Under the pieces are notes generated by a model. The model ran no database searches. It had not been told where the DNA came from and saw nothing but the letters and a program-made list of their open reading frames with translations. A stretch of DNA of 64,000 nt, from the NCBI RefSeq assembly GCF_000226095.1, contig NC_016472.1, positions 3,100,001 to 3,164,000 on the forward strand, written 5' to 3'. The position numbers and the translations under genes were made by a program. Origin of the DNA: Thermothelomyces thermophilus ATCC 42464 (Eukaryota; Ascomycota; Sordariomycetes; Sordariales; Chaetomiaceae). This document shows positions 10,147-24,849 of this stretch, piece by piece. Position 1 is the stretch's first letter; each line of letters opens with the position of its first letter.

Positions 10147-12169
10147 TTCGAGATTCGTTTGTTTTTGCCAGTTAACTTACCTTAAAAAAGGCAACATTTA
10201 AAGAGCTGGCTTTTCTTTTCTTTTTTTTTTCCATATATTTTGTTGCAGATCTTCAAGGCTATGGACTCATCCGATCTCTAAGGGTCAGCAACTCATCAAC
10301 TTCTCATATCAGATCTGCTTGTGAGCAGCCTTCGAAGTTAAGACTTGAAGTATCCTTCGTAGTCCAGTATAAAAGGTATGATGGAAAATTTAGTTGCCCT
10401 GCCATGTTTAGTACCAAGTCTGGACTGATCTCATTCAAGGCAATTTCGTCGTTTAGAGTTGGAATAGTCCTAGCCATTCTTATCTGGGTCAGATGATTGC
10501 CATCGTTAACGTCCGTTCGTGATTGATGGAATGCTCGGCACAGCAGATAGGTACGGTACCCGGGAGGGAGGTCTTTCTTTTCGGCTTGTGATCTCCGTGA
10601 GTTGCAGATAAAATGCGGTGCTCATGGGGCGGCAAACTTTGATCAACGCCAATGTAGACGTTTGTGCATAACCGGAAATGGTATGGCATGACGGCCGCCG
10701 CTCCATACCCGTATCCGAGGCTGAGGTGCATAGCAGTGTTCGAAGCGAATGGATTTCAGTCCTCGGGCCGAGCACGAGAAGGAGGAGGGGTTGAAAGGTG
10801 CTGACGCTGTATACAGTGGCCGCCTGAAATTCTGGGCATGGACACTGCAAGCTCGATCTCAGGCTTGGGAAGGAACCGGCACGGCCTCTCAAAGCCAGGT
10901 TCGAGCTTAGGAAGTCTCCATCGACTGGATTATACTCGTACTCTGTACAGTACATACTCCATTGACTCCTTGCCCCGACGTCATTGAACACATGGTGAAG
11001 TCAAGGAGAGCGCGCCACATCTTGGGTTTCGTGCTGAAGAGGGATGGCAAGCCCGAGGAGAAACTCTCCTCTAGCGGCCATTGGGCTTTCTCAATTGCGT
11101 GGCATCGATCGCCCCAGCACGCAGGAGAGTTTGCCGTTCAGGTCGAAGTGCTCGGTTATCAGCCCGGCGAGATCAACATCAAACAGGAGCGTTCAGCCCT
11201 CCGTAGTCATTCGTCGTGTGAGTACCGTAATGTCGCCAGTTTCACCTGGCCAGTCCCCTTCCCCCAGTGGCAGCCCCCGTCAACGTTGTGCCTCCGAATC
11301 TGTTGTAAATCCTATGTATATACACTTCTGATTTCTTTCAACCCTTGAGACTTGGGCTGAACAGGGATCCCGAGACGGCTATCTCGAGGCATATCAGATT
11401 GAGAGCAAGGGTTAAAAAAAAAAAAGTCACGGGGCGGGATTGGCTGTTCCCTTTGCACCGGTGGCCACACACTTTCCTAAACGAGGTCTGAATAAACAGT
11501 GAATAGGAGCAGCCCTGCATCAGCAGTCCAGCGCTCAAATACCCAAACAGCCGCATCCGCATTCCCACCAGGACCCATCGGCCTTATCGCGGGGAGAAGG
11601 GCTCCCTTAAATCCAGGCAGGGACAGTTGCCAAGTCTGGGCCTAAATAAAGCCTTTGCCGGGAGCTCTCCGCAACTCCGATAGTTCTTGGTTCTCCAACC
11701 ACACATGTTCTTTCTTGCGTTCTTGTTCAGCCAGAGATACTTTGAGGAACAGCGGGGTGACGGGGTGACGAGGTGACGGTGCGCCAGCTTTCTTCACCGC
11801 GGCACGATGTGGCAACAGACTAAACAAGTCAAGTTTGTGTCGGGCTGGTCTCGTGCCCCCGAGTCTATAGACCATCGAGACAATAAACTCGAACACCCCT
11901 TCCCGCCCTGAATAAGGCTTAATAAGGCTTTCGTTCCATGTCTATAAGAACACCATTCTGGTTCAGCATCGTATCATCATCCCCTGCCTGTTCCCTCTCC
12001 TCCTTCCTCCCTATCCAACCCCAGAACAAGTTGTTCAAATGATCTCCTGAAGGGGGCCATCTCCTCATCATCGTTCACCAGAAAACACACAGACATATCA
12101 CTCACCCCACTCACAAGACGACTCTTATCTTCTCTCTCCGTACCAGGGTCCTAGGAGTCTTCCCACATC
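10147..12169. other. Intergenic region, 2 kb
   Basis: Between the tRNA and the pheromone precursor gene. Short open frames occur on both strands (for example 10506-10991 minus) but lack protein-like composition or splice context. The last 200 bp are CT-rich and probably the promoter and 5' UTR of the pheromone gene. Nothing else is supported. Confidence 0.5.
10162..10166 (+). terminator. Pol III T-run terminator of tRNA-Gly
   Basis: TTTTT begins 16 nt after the discriminator base, the expected type and distance for RNA polymerase III termination. Confidence 0.7.
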
Positions 12170-13363
12170 ATGAAGTTCACCCTCCCCATCACCACCCTCC
12201 TCCTGGCCGTCGCCGTGTCAGTCGACGCGGCGGCGGTCGCCGCCGACCATGACAAGCGGTACTGCCTGGCCGAGGGCCAGGCCTGCGACACCGTCAAGCG
12301 CGCCGCCGAGGCCTTCGCCGACGCGGTCAGGGACAACGCCAACGCCAACGCCAACCTCCTCGCCGTGCGCGACGACGAGACGGAGGGCGAGACCGGCTGG
12401 ATCGCCCGCCGCCAGCTGCACGAGCTCGCCATCGCCATCGCCGCTAGCCACGACGACCCGGCCGCCTTCTACCGCGCCCTCGGCTTCCACGGCAGCCCGA
12501 CCGAGACCGAGACGCCGACCGAGAAGCGCGAGGCCGAGTCGCGGTGCACCAAGTTCCTGGGCCAGCCGTGCTGGAAGAAGAAGAAGAAACGCGAGAAGGA
12601 GGAGGAGGAGGAGAAGGAGGAGGAGGAGGAGGAGGAGGAGGAGGAGGAGGAGGAGAAGGAGGAGGAAGCCGGCGCCGACGGCGTCGTCGAGGGGCGCGAC
12701 GCCAGCCCCTACTGCGTCCAGTCCGCGGGCCAGCCGTGCTGGAACAAGCGCGCCGATATGGGCCCCACGCCGGCGAAGCGGGCGCCGGAGCCCTGGTGCA
12801 CCGGCTTCAACGGCCAGCCCTGCTGGAAGAAGGAGAAGCGCGACGCCGCGGCCGACCCGGAACCGTGGTGCAGCAAGTTCCTCGGCATGCCCTGCTGGAA
12901 GCGCGACGCCGAGGCAGACCCGGAACCGTGGTGCGTGCAGTTCCTCGGCATGCCCTGCTGGAAGCGGGGGGCCGACAACAACAGCAATAACAACAACAAG
13001 GAGGAGAAGCGCGAGGCGGCACCGGCGGCGGAGCCGGACCGGTTCTGCTCGCGGTTCACGGGCTCGTCGTGCTGGAAGCGCGACGGCGGCGCGGCGGCGG
13101 CGGAGGAGGTGAGGCGGTGCACGGGCGAGGGCCGGGCGTGCTGGCGGGCCAAGCGGGCGGCGGCGGCCGTCATCAACGCCATCGACGTGGGCAACTCGGT
13201 CAAGATGGCGCGCGACGCCGACCCGGCCTGGTGCAGGCACTTCCTCGGCGTGCCCTGCTGGAAGCGCGCCGCCTCCTGCAACGCCCCCGCCGGCGTCTGC
13301 ACCAGGGCCACTCGTGACCTGCACGCCATGTACAACGCCGCCCGGTCCATTATCGAGTCCTGA
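12170..13363 (+). CDS. ppg1: Alpha-type mating pheromone precursor with tandem peptide repeats
   Basis: Single-exon, 397 residues. MKFTLPITTLLLAVAVSVDA is a signal peptide. After a pro-region come about nine Cys-x(5-7)-Cys-type repeats at residues near 32, 126, 182, 209, 233, 254, 292, 317 and 354, mostly ending C-W followed by a Kex2 site KR or KKxKR. The best copies are WCTGFNGQPCW, WCSKFLGMPCW, WCVQFLGMPCW and WCRHFLGVPCW. Spacers after KR are runs of X-Ala/X-Pro dipeptides (AP-EP, DA-AA-DP-EP, DA-EA-DP-EP), the pattern trimmed by Ste13-type dipeptidyl aminopeptidase, so the predicted mature peptide is an 11-mer W-C-x2-F-x-G-x-P-C-W. The family includes Neurospora ccg-4/mfa-1 and Sordaria ppg1. 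Copies at 32 and 317 are degenerate. A long Lys/Glu tract splits repeats 2 and 3. Confidence 0.92.
   Translation: MKFTLPITTLLLAVAVSVDAAAVAADHDKRYCLAEGQACDTVKRAAEAFADAVRDNANANANLLAVRDDETEGETGWIARRQLHELAIAIAASHDDPAAFYRALGFHGSPTETETPTEKREAESRCTKFLGQPCWKKKKKREKEEEEEKEEEEEEEEEEEEEKEEEAGADGVVEGRDASPYCVQSAGQPCWNKRADMGPTPAKRAPEPWCTGFNGQPCWKKEKRDAAADPEPWCSKFLGMPCWKRDAEADPEPWCVQFLGMPCWKRGADNNSNNNNKEEKREAAPAAEPDRFCSRFTGSSCWKRDGGAAAAEEVRRCTGEGRACWRAKRAAAAVINAIDVGNSVKMARDADPAWCRHFLGVPCWKRAASCNAPAGVCTRATRDLHAMYNAARSIIES
12593..12669 (+). repeat. GAG trinucleotide repeat encoding a poly-Glu tract
   Basis: A nearly uninterrupted GAG/AAG run inside the pheromone precursor encodes about 25 acidic residues with a few Lys. 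Its length is probably variable between strains. Confidence 0.85.
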
Positions 13364-14205
13364 GTAATCGAGTCCCGAGTATGTCGAGGGTACCCTTCTG
13401 TTCTTTTTTTTCTTTTTTTTTCCCTTTTTTTCCTTTTTCATTTTTCATTTTTCATTTTTTTTCTTTTTTCCTCTTTTCTTCCTGGGCGCCCGTGAGTACG
13501 GTGCACTGATATCCGTCTTGGGCGTAGTTGGTTTCTTTCGTTCTGTTCTTCTTTCCATAAGCTAGCTCTGCTTTCGGAGACGAGGGAAAAAAATATGGAC
13601 AGCAACAAGAGTGGACATGACTCCCTTGTCAAGTGGTTTCGTCTTTGCCGGGTGCTTGATTGGGACATATGAATGGGAGGTCGCCATTCCGCACGTAACA
13701 CCACACCACACCACACCACACCGTCTTCCTTTCTTCAAGTGGGCTTGCTCCCCACACACCAGGCCGTGTGGGCCTGTTTTGTTTTGATCATGGCGCTACG
13801 ACCATAGTAGCTGCATTTGTATCTCCATCACTGGTCCAGGTCCAGGATGGAGAAATATACCAGAACGTGCGGGGGTGCTCTTAATATCTCTACATCTTCT
13901 TCGTTAGCTACTCAATTGGATTATTGCTCTGGTTCGAAGCCCACACCTGTGCCGTCTTGGCCATCTGGATTGCCTTCAGCTGAGAAGCCCTTATCGAGAT
14001 GGGAGCGTACTGTTCTCTTGGCCCCTGACCCCTCAGATCCTTCGCCGTGTCTGACTTGCGAGAGAAAGAAGTTGATCCAATTCTCGTAAATCATCACTCA
14101 CCCTTCGCCATGTGGTGACAGATAGTGAGGTTGAACTCGGCTACGGTTGGGCCCCGATACCCGAAATTATCACCACACTTTATAACCCCCTCCAAGCGGT
14201 TCCTC
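13364..14205. other. Intergenic, convergent 3' regions
   Basis: Between the pheromone precursor (+) and the FMP32-like gene (-). It contains T-rich runs at 13404-13475 with repeated CATTTTT units and a (CACAC)n run at 13701-13722. No gene is supported. Confidence 0.5.
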
Positions 14206-15146
14206 TCACATCAACAACCGCCAAGCACCCAACAAGAGGGCCGCAAATCCGGTACAGACTCCTATCAACCACTGCAGCGTCTGGAACTTGACCTGCTCCA
14301 GTTGCTGCCTGAGCGCGGCCGCCTCCTGCTCGATCTTGGTCTCGGTCTCCTTGATCTTGAGCTCCTGCGACACGGCCTCCTCGCGGATCCGGCCCTTCTC
14401 CAGGTTCAGATCCAGTCGTACGCTCGCCTGCGTGCGCCCGATCTCGTCTCGCAGCCGGCTGTTGAGCTTGGTGATGTCGTTGGTCAGCTTCTCGTGCGCC
14501 GCCCGCGTCGCGTTGGACTCGGTGCTGTCCGCCGAGAGCAGCTCGCTGCGCAGCTTGGCAAAGTCGACTTTCTGGGTGTAGGTCGTCTTGGCCGCTTCTT
14601 CGCGCGGGACCATGGTGCGCGTGAGATTCTGGATGCTGTATCCCCAACCAAGGAGGGTGTCAGTTGTGTGCCTTGGCGAGTGAGCGGAGCAGGGCGATAG
14701 GAAAAGGGGCCGACCGACCTCTCCTCGATGACGTCGTTTAGCACCTTCATCATGGCCACGGATTGTTCCTCGGTAAACCCTTCTTCTTGAAGGCGCTGCA
14801 CAAAGCGGAGCGTGTCGAAGTGGTGGTCACGTCTGCGCGCGGCGGTCGCGTGGAATGACCGCCGGAGAGCCGGGTTACGGACGACGCAGCTCAGACTCCT
14901 CGTCGGTTGGCTGCCCGCATTATCCCGCATAATGCCATGTCTCCTCGTCGAATTGGGGCCGCCCGTATAGATGGATCTCCTGGGCGCTGCTTGTCCTCCG
15001 GCTCCATTGGTTGTGATTCTCGCTTGCTTCAAGGCGGCCGCAAAAGCCCCCTGCAGGCCTGTCGTTGCCGTCGTTGTCGTCGAGAGCGGACCGGTCCAGC
15101 TCAGGCGCGGTAGGAGGAAGCGCGGTACAGTTTGCGTAGCATTCAT
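14206..15146 (-). CDS. FMP32: Mitochondrial inner-membrane coiled-coil protein, DUF1640/CCDC90 (FMP32/MCUR1-like)
   Basis: Two exons on the minus strand: 14719-15146 and 14206-14635, intron of 83 nt with donor GTCGGT; 285 residues. The N-terminus MNATQTVPRFLLPRLSW and the Arg-rich stretch up to SFHATAARRR look like a mitochondrial presequence. The DUF1640 core starts HHFDTLRFVQRLQEEGFTEE, continues across the splice junction (NDVIEE joined to SIQNLTRTMV) and forms a long coiled coil. One membrane segment ends the protein (LQWLIGVCTGFAALLLGAWR) with a two- to three-residue tail, the family layout. Yeast members are mitochondrial and linked to respiratory-complex assembly; animal MCUR1 is linked to the calcium uniporter. 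The exact role here is inferred only from family membership. Confidence 0.88.
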
Positions 15147-16140
15147 CTCTGAGATTGCTTTTGTATTTTGCTTCGTTTCAAAAGAAAAGTTTCTGAACGA
15201 GCGACAGAATAAAAAGGATTGAAAGCGAAAAAAAAAGGTAGTTCCGAGTTGAATGTCCCACCAGCCGAAACAACGTTCACGGGGGAGCAATGACGATGCG
15301 GCTCGGCTGCTTGCGGCTCGCTTGATTGGCGGCAACATGAGCCGAAGGCCGGAGAGACAAAGCATGCACCACATTCCTGCGTTGAGCACACGCCACAGCT
15401 GCGGCACCAGCCACATTCCCCACTCGTTCTCAAAAACACCAGAATTTTCGGCCTCTGCCAAGTCCTTCCTTTTTTTCTCTCCATGAACAACGCAAATCCC
15501 AACATTCTCGGAACTAGCTCTATACGATTTACGAGGTCCCCGGCTGCTTCACGTAGTCGGCTTGTGGCCCAGGACGCAGATCGTAGGTTTTCGAACAGAA
15601 TGGAGACGGACGGAGCTTCTTGCTTCGGCGCTCGATCTTGGGTGCGGCTCTTCCCTTTCTTCGCCGTGGGAAGGGTCGCAATGATTGGACGTACATATAT
15701 ATATATATATGTATTTCTGAAATTGTTGTAGTCCTTTTCGTGCACTATTTGTTCCGTCTTGTATGTATGCCGCCTGCTGTACTGTCCATCTCTTCTGCCA
15801 CCATTCGCTACCGTCTAGGCAAGGTTGGTGCTGGTGATGTCTCTGACTTTGGTGGCCGTTTACTCGTTCTGTGCGATGTCCTACGCCCCATCTCTCCTGG
15901 GAAGTTGGGGATATTCGCTGTTCCCTAGAGGAAAGAATAACTTGGCGTTCAGTCTGTTGGTTTCTTCATCGCTGTGGAGATGGTCAAATGCATTGTGGCC
16001 GGCAAAAACTTTCGTAAAACGATTATGACAGGGGAAGAACAAGAGACTCTATCTAGCACACATCTGCGAAATTATTGTCTGTGCATTGCATGTTAATTGA
16101 GCGCGACACTGCAGGAATACAGTTTTCTATCTTGAGCCGT
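15147..16140. promoter_or_regulatory. Intergenic between FMP32-like start and NOP2 stop
   Basis: About 1 kb that should contain the FMP32-like promoter (right of 15146) and the NOP2 3' UTR. A (TA)n run is at 15692-15709. No coding region is supported. Confidence 0.5.
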
Positions 16141-18933
<2,793 letters not shown>

Positions 18934-19605
18934 ATCGCCCAATTTTCCGGCAGGCTTCTGGCTTTCCTTTTTTTGTCGTAGATGTTTTGACGGCGGGACA
19001 GCAGCGTCGCAGCAGTTCCGCTCGAATCTTTGTGCCAATTTTCTTGCGGAATTCTTATCGATAAGATTGACGGGTTACGAAGGGAAAGCGGGGCCTCGGG
19101 TCTCGACTTCAAGCTAAACCAAATACAGCACCCCTGTCTGCTGACGCTCCCCTGCCTAGCCTGGCAGCGCCCTGGCAAGGAATGCTTCGCGTACTTCGTA
19201 GCTCCTGCCAGATCACTCACAAAAGTCCGGAAAGTTAGTACCCGCATCTAGGCATAATCTGGCGCTCCTACCACACAACAAGCAAGCGGGAACCCTCATT
19301 TTCCGCAAGTGCGCGTTGGGCAACCCTTCCCGCTTGCATCACGCCGATACAACGACCAGTTTCTATTCTTGCTTGCTTGATTCTCTTTTCCGATTGAGCG
19401 CCTCTGGGTTGCGGGTATCGCTAATAATTCCGGCTCCGCTCCTCGTTCGCCTGGTGTCCCGGTTAGCTCCACCGATTTCCACCCCCTTTCAAAGCGAACG
19501 TCACGGATCCAGCTTCCCCAACTTCCCATCTTCAACACAGCAACTTTTGACAAGTTGGCTGCTACTCTTCGTTAACTTCGCGCAGCCGAGCGCATCAAGC
19601 CCACC
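18934..19605. promoter_or_regulatory. Divergent promoter region NOP2 / CHC1
   Basis: 670 bp between two start codons on opposite strands. The CHC1 ATG at 19606 lies in a good fungal context (CACC before ATG). No specific site is assigned. Confidence 0.55.
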
Positions 19606-22600
19606 ATGGCGCCGGCATTGCCAATTAAATTCCAAGAGCTGCTCCAGCTGAGCAGCCTAGGCGTCAACCAAACCGCCATTACCTTCAACACCTGTGTACG
19701 AATGCATCCCGATCCCGCAGCGAACATCGCATTGCGTCTGCTCGCCAAGCTTGCTAACCTCCGACCGCCTTGATAGACCCTAGAATCAGATTCCTTCATT
19801 TGTTTGCGAGACAAGAAGGACGAGGCGTCATCTCCCGAAGTCATCATCGTCGACCTCAAGAATGGCAACAACGTTATCCGTCGACCCATCAAGGCCGACA
19901 GCGCGATTATGCACTGGTCGCGTCAGGTTATTGCCCTGAAGGCCCAGTTGCGAACACTGCAGATCTTCGACCTGGAGCAGAAGCAGAAGCTAAAATCGAC
20001 GACCATGAGCGAAGACGTCGTCTTCTGGAAGTGGACCAACGAGAGGACTCTGGGCTTGGTGACGGACACCGCGATCTACCACTGGGACGTTTTCGATCCC
20101 ACTCAGGCGACTCCTGTCAAGGTGTTCGATCGCAATGCCAACCTTCAGGTAAGTGTCATGCTGCTCTCGACGTGGAACTGGCGAGATCTGACGATTTGCA
20201 GAGCAACCAGATCATCAATTACCGGACGAGCGCCGATGGAAAGTGGATGGTCGTGGTCGGCATCTCGCAGCAGCAAGGGCGCGTCGTCGGCGCCATGCAG
20301 TTGTATTCGAAAGATCGCGGTATCAGCCAAGCGATCGAGGGCCATGCTGCCGCCTTTGGCACAATCCGATTAGAGGGTGCACCTGAGGATACCAAGCTCT
20401 TCACCTTCGCCGTCCGGACTGCCGTTGGCGCGAAGTTGCACATCGTCGAAGTCGACCATCCAGAGACGAACCCGGTGTTCCCAAAGAAGGCTGTCGACGT
20501 TTTCTTCCCGCCGGAAGCTGCCAGTGACTTCCCCGTCGCTCTCCAAGTTTCGCAGAAATACGGCATCATTTACCTCATTACCAAGTACGGGTTCATTCAC
20601 CTCTACGACCTCGAGACCGGGACGTGTATCTTCATGAATCGCATCTCGGGCGAGACCATCTTCACAGCCTGCGGTGACAAGGAGTCGAGTGGCGTTCTCG
20701 GCATCAACCGGAAGGGTCAGGTTCTCTTCGTTAGCGCTGACGAGAACACGATTGTCCCGTACGTTCTTGAGAGCCACGGCACCGACCTGGCACTCAAGCT
20801 TGCATCGCGTGCCGGTCTCCCGGGTGCGGACAACCTGTACCAGCAGCGCTTTGAGCAGCTCTTTGCCAACGGCAATTACCAAGAAGCCGCCAAGGTCGCG
20901 GCCAACTCTCCGCGTGGCTTCCTGCGGACGCCGCAAACCATAGAGCGGTTTAAGCGGCTCCCCCAACAACCGGGTCAGATGTCGTACATCCTTCAATACT
21001 TTGGTATGCTCCTCGACAAGGGTTCACTTAACCAGCACGAAACGATCGAGCTGGCGCAACCCGTACTGGCTCAGAATCGGAAGCAACTGCTACAGAAGTG
21101 GCTCGGTGAGAACAAGCTCGAGTGCTCTGAGCAGCTCGGTGACATGGTTCGCCCTCACGACATGACCATGGCCCTGGCTATCTACCTGAAAGCAAACGTG
21201 CCGCACAAAGTCGTTGCTGGGTTCGCTGAGACCGGCCAGTTCGAGAAGATCCTCCCCTACTGCGCCCAGGTTGGCTACCAACCCGACTTTGTCCAGCTCC
21301 TTCAGCACATTGTCCGCGTCAACCCGGAGAAGGGTGCTGAATTTGCTACGTCGCTGGCCAACCATGAAGGAGGGTCCCTGGTCGATCTCGAGCGGGTGGT
21401 GGACATCTTCCAGTCCCAAGGCATGGTGCAGCAAGCCACGGCATTCCTCCTTGATGCGCTTAAGGACAATAGGCCCGACCAAGGCCATCTTCAAACCCGC
21501 CTTCTCGAGATGAACTTGATCAATGCGCCCCAAGTCGCGGATGCTATTCTTGGGAACGACATGTTCTCCCACTTTGACAAGGCCCGCATTGCCTCTCTGT
21601 GCGAGCAAGCCGGCCTCCTGCAAAGAGCGCTTGATCTATACGAAGACCCAGCCGCCGTCAAGCGCGTCATCGTCAACATCCCCGGCATGCCCAACTTCAG
21701 CCCTGACTGGCTGATCGAATACTTTGGCCGGCTCTCGGTCGAGCAGTCCATTGAATGCCTCGATGCGATGATGAAGCACAACATTCGGCAAAACCTTCAA
21801 TCCGTGGTTCAAATCGCCACCAAATATGCAGAGCTTCTCGGTGCCCAGCGGTTGATTGATCTGTTCGAGAAGTACAAGACCGCCGAAGGCCTCTACTACT
21901 TCCTCGGCAGCATCGTCAACGTCAGCGAGGACCCTGAAGTCGTCTTCAAATACATTGAGGCTGCCACGAAAATGGGTCAAATCCGCGAGGTCGAGCGCAT
22001 CTGCCGTGACAACAGTGTCTACAACCCGGAGAAGGTGAAGAACTTCCTCAAAGAAGCCAGGCTTCCCGAGATGCTCCCCTTGATGGTCGTCTGCGACCGC
22101 TTCAACTTCGTTCACGACCTGGTCCTTTACCTGTACCAGCACCAACAGTTCAAGTCCATCGAAGTCTATGTTCAACAGGTCAACCCTTCCAGGACGCCTG
22201 GTGTGATTGGCGGCTTGTTGGACGTTGATTGCGACGAGAGCATCATCAAGAACCTCCTTGCCACGGTCAACCCGGCCTTGATTCCCATTGACGAGTTGGT
22301 GCACCAAGTCGAGACACGTAATCGCCTCAAATTGCTTCTTCCCTTCCTTGAGGCTACCCTGGCTGCTGGTAACCAACAACAAGCCGTCTACAATGCGCTG
22401 GCGAAGATTTATATCGACACCAATAACAACCCGGAGAGGTTCTTGAAGGAGAACGACCAATATGACACGCTCACTGTTGGCAAGTACTGCGAGAAGCGGG
22501 ACCCCAACCTTGCCTACATTGCCTACCGCAAGGGCCAGAACGACCTCGAGCTCGTCAATATCACCAACGAAAACTCCATGTACAAGGCCCAGGCAAGGTA

Positions 22601-24849
22601 TCTGCTTGAGCGTGCCGACAGGGAGCTCTGGATGTTCGTTCTGAGTGAGAACAATATCCACCGCCGCTCAGTGGTTGATCAGGTCATCTCCACCGCCGTT
22701 CCGGAGTCCACAGATCCCGCCAAGGTTTCTGAGGCCGTGGCCTGCTTCTTGAATGCCGATCTCCCTGCCGAGCTTATTGAGCTCCTGGAGAAGATTGTTC
22801 TGGAGCCGTCGCCGTTCAGCGACAACCAGAACCTCCAGAACCTGCTCATCTTCACGGCCGCCAAGGCTGACAAGGCGCGCGTTATGGACTACATCCACCG
22901 GCTCGACAACTTCTCTCCCGATGAGATCGCCAATGTTTGTATCGAGGTTGGGCTGTACGAGGAAGCATTCGAGGTCTACAAGAAAATCGACAACAAGGAG
23001 GCCGCGGTTAACGTTCTTGTCGAGCACGTCGTCAGCATCGACCGCGCACAAGCGTATGCCGAGGAGGTCGACATTCCACAAGTCTGGAGCAAGGTGGCCA
23101 AGGCTCAGCTTGACGGCCTTCGAGTCAGCGACTCGATCGAGTCGTACATCAAGGCCGAGGATCCCAAGAACTATGAAGAGGTTATCGAGATCGCGGTCGC
23201 AGCCGGCAAGAACGAGGAGCTCATCAAGTTCCTCCGCATGGCTCGCAAGACGCTTCGCGAGCCGGTCATTGATACTGCCTTGGCTTTCTGCTATGCGCGG
23301 CTCGACCAGCTTGCGGACCTTGAGGACTTCCTGCGGGCCACCAACGTGGCTAATGTTGAAGAGTCCGGAGACAAAGCCTACGCGGAGGGACTTTTCGAAG
23401 CGGCCAAGATCTTCTACACTAGCATCTCCAATTGGGCCAAGCTCGCCACCACTCTCGTTCACCTCGAGGACTACCAAGCTGCTGTGGACTGTGCCCGCAA
23501 GGCCAACAACATCAAGGTCTGGAAGGAGGTTCACGAGGCTTGCGTGGGCAAGAAGGAGTTCCGCCTTGCGCTGATCTGCGGTCTCAACCTTATCGTGGAT
23601 GCTGAACAACTGCAAGCGCTCGTCAAGCAGTACGAGCGGAATGGCTACTTCGACGAGCTCATCAACCTCCTTGAGCAAGGCCTTGGTCTCGAACGCGCGC
23701 ACATGGGCATGTTCACCGAGCTCGGTATTGCCCTGTCCAAGTACCACCCCGAGCGGTTGATGGAGCACCTCAAGCTCTTCTGGAGCAGGGTGAACCTGCC
23801 AAAGTTGATCCGTGCTTGCGAGGAAGCCAACTTGTGGCCCGAACTGGTCTTTTGCTACTATCACTACGACGAGTTTGACAATGCTGCGCTCGCGGTTATG
23901 GAACGGCCCGAAAACTCGTGGGAGCACCAGCAGTTCAAGGAGATCATCGTCAAGGTTGCCAACCTTGAGATCTATTACAAGGCCATCAACTTCTACCTTG
24001 AGCAACATCCCTCGCTGCTCACCGATCTTCTGCAAGCCCTGACACCCCGGATCGACGTGAACAGGGTAGTCCGCATGTTCCAAAAGTCGGACAACCTGCC
24101 GCTGATCAAGCCGTTCCTGCTGAACGTTCAGTCGCAGAATAAGCGCACTGTGAACGACGCCATCAACGACCTGCTCATCGAGGAAGAAGACTACAAGACG
24201 CTCCGGGACTCGGTGGAGAATTATGACAATTACGATGCCGTCGATCTCGCTGGCCGCCTCGAGAAGCATGATTTGGTGTTCTTCCGCCAGATCGCTGCCA
24301 ACATCTACCGCAAGAACAAGCGGTGGGAGAAGTCGATCAACCTGTCCAAGCAAGACAAGCTCTGGAAGGATGCTATCGAGACTGCAGCCATTTCGGGCAA
24401 GCCGGATATTGTTGAGGAGCTCCTGCGATACGTAAGTCACATCTTGTCACTCATTGCTGATCTTTTTTCCTTACTGATCTTGGTTTTAGTTTGTGGATGT
24501 CGGCAACCGCGAGTGCTACGTTGGCATGCTGTATGCCTGCTACGACTTGATCCGGCCTGACGTGGTGCTCGAGTTGTCGTGGCGTAATGGCCTCCACGAC
24601 TTCAGCTTCCCCTACTTCATCAATATGCTGTCCATCCAAACCAAGGAAATTGCTGCGCTCAAGGCGGACAACGAGGCCCGCAAGGCCCGGGAAAAGGAGC
24701 AGGAGAAGGCCGAGGACAACACGCCCATTCTTGGCGTCAACCGCCTCATGATTACTGCGGGTCCGGCCGGCGGTGCACCCCCTGCTTCGCCTATGCCGTA
24801 CAATCAAACCAATGGCTTCGCACCCCAGCCAACCGGCTACGGCTTTTAG
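19606..24849 (+). CDS. CHC1: Clathrin heavy chain
   Basis: Four exons: 19606-19695, 19777-20148, 20202-24431, 24490-24849, for 1,683 residues, the normal length. Exon 1 starts MAPALPIKFQELLQLSSLGV and exon 2 TLESDSFICLRDK, the first blades of the N-terminal beta-propeller that binds adaptor clathrin-box peptides. The remainder is the alpha-helical leg of clathrin heavy-chain repeats, with the trimerisation region near the end. The tail NRLMITAGPAGGAPP is followed by a fungal Pro/Gln/Gly-rich end. The protein forms triskelia with light chain for vesicle coats at the Golgi and plasma membrane. Introns sit only near the two ends; the 4.2-kb central exon is uninterrupted. Codon use is strongly biased, as in highly expressed genes, which also creates long antisense frames. 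Confidence 0.97.

Noticed and set aside
10506-10991. 161-codon minus-strand open frame between the tRNA and the pheromone gene
   Set aside because: No conserved motif, no intron signals, no codon bias.
12218-13441. 407-codon open frame antisense to the pheromone precursor
   Set aside because: Poly-Leu from the GAG repeat and Arg/Ala-rich sequence; no start context. The sense frame has signal peptide and repeats.
13926-13945. GGTTCGAAGCCC as a tRNA T arm
   Set aside because: No acceptor stem, D arm or anticodon arm can be built around it.
20149-20201. Continuous coding through CHC1 intron 2 in another frame
   Set aside because: GTAAGT to TTTGCAG splicing restores NANLQ-SNQIINYRTSADG of clathrin; the read-through frame does not match.
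22668-24440. 590-codon open frame on the minus strand inside CHC1
   Set aside because: It mirrors the sense codon bias (few T-A-A/T-A-G complements) and gives Leu/Val/Asp-rich sequence without domains. The sense strand is clathrin.
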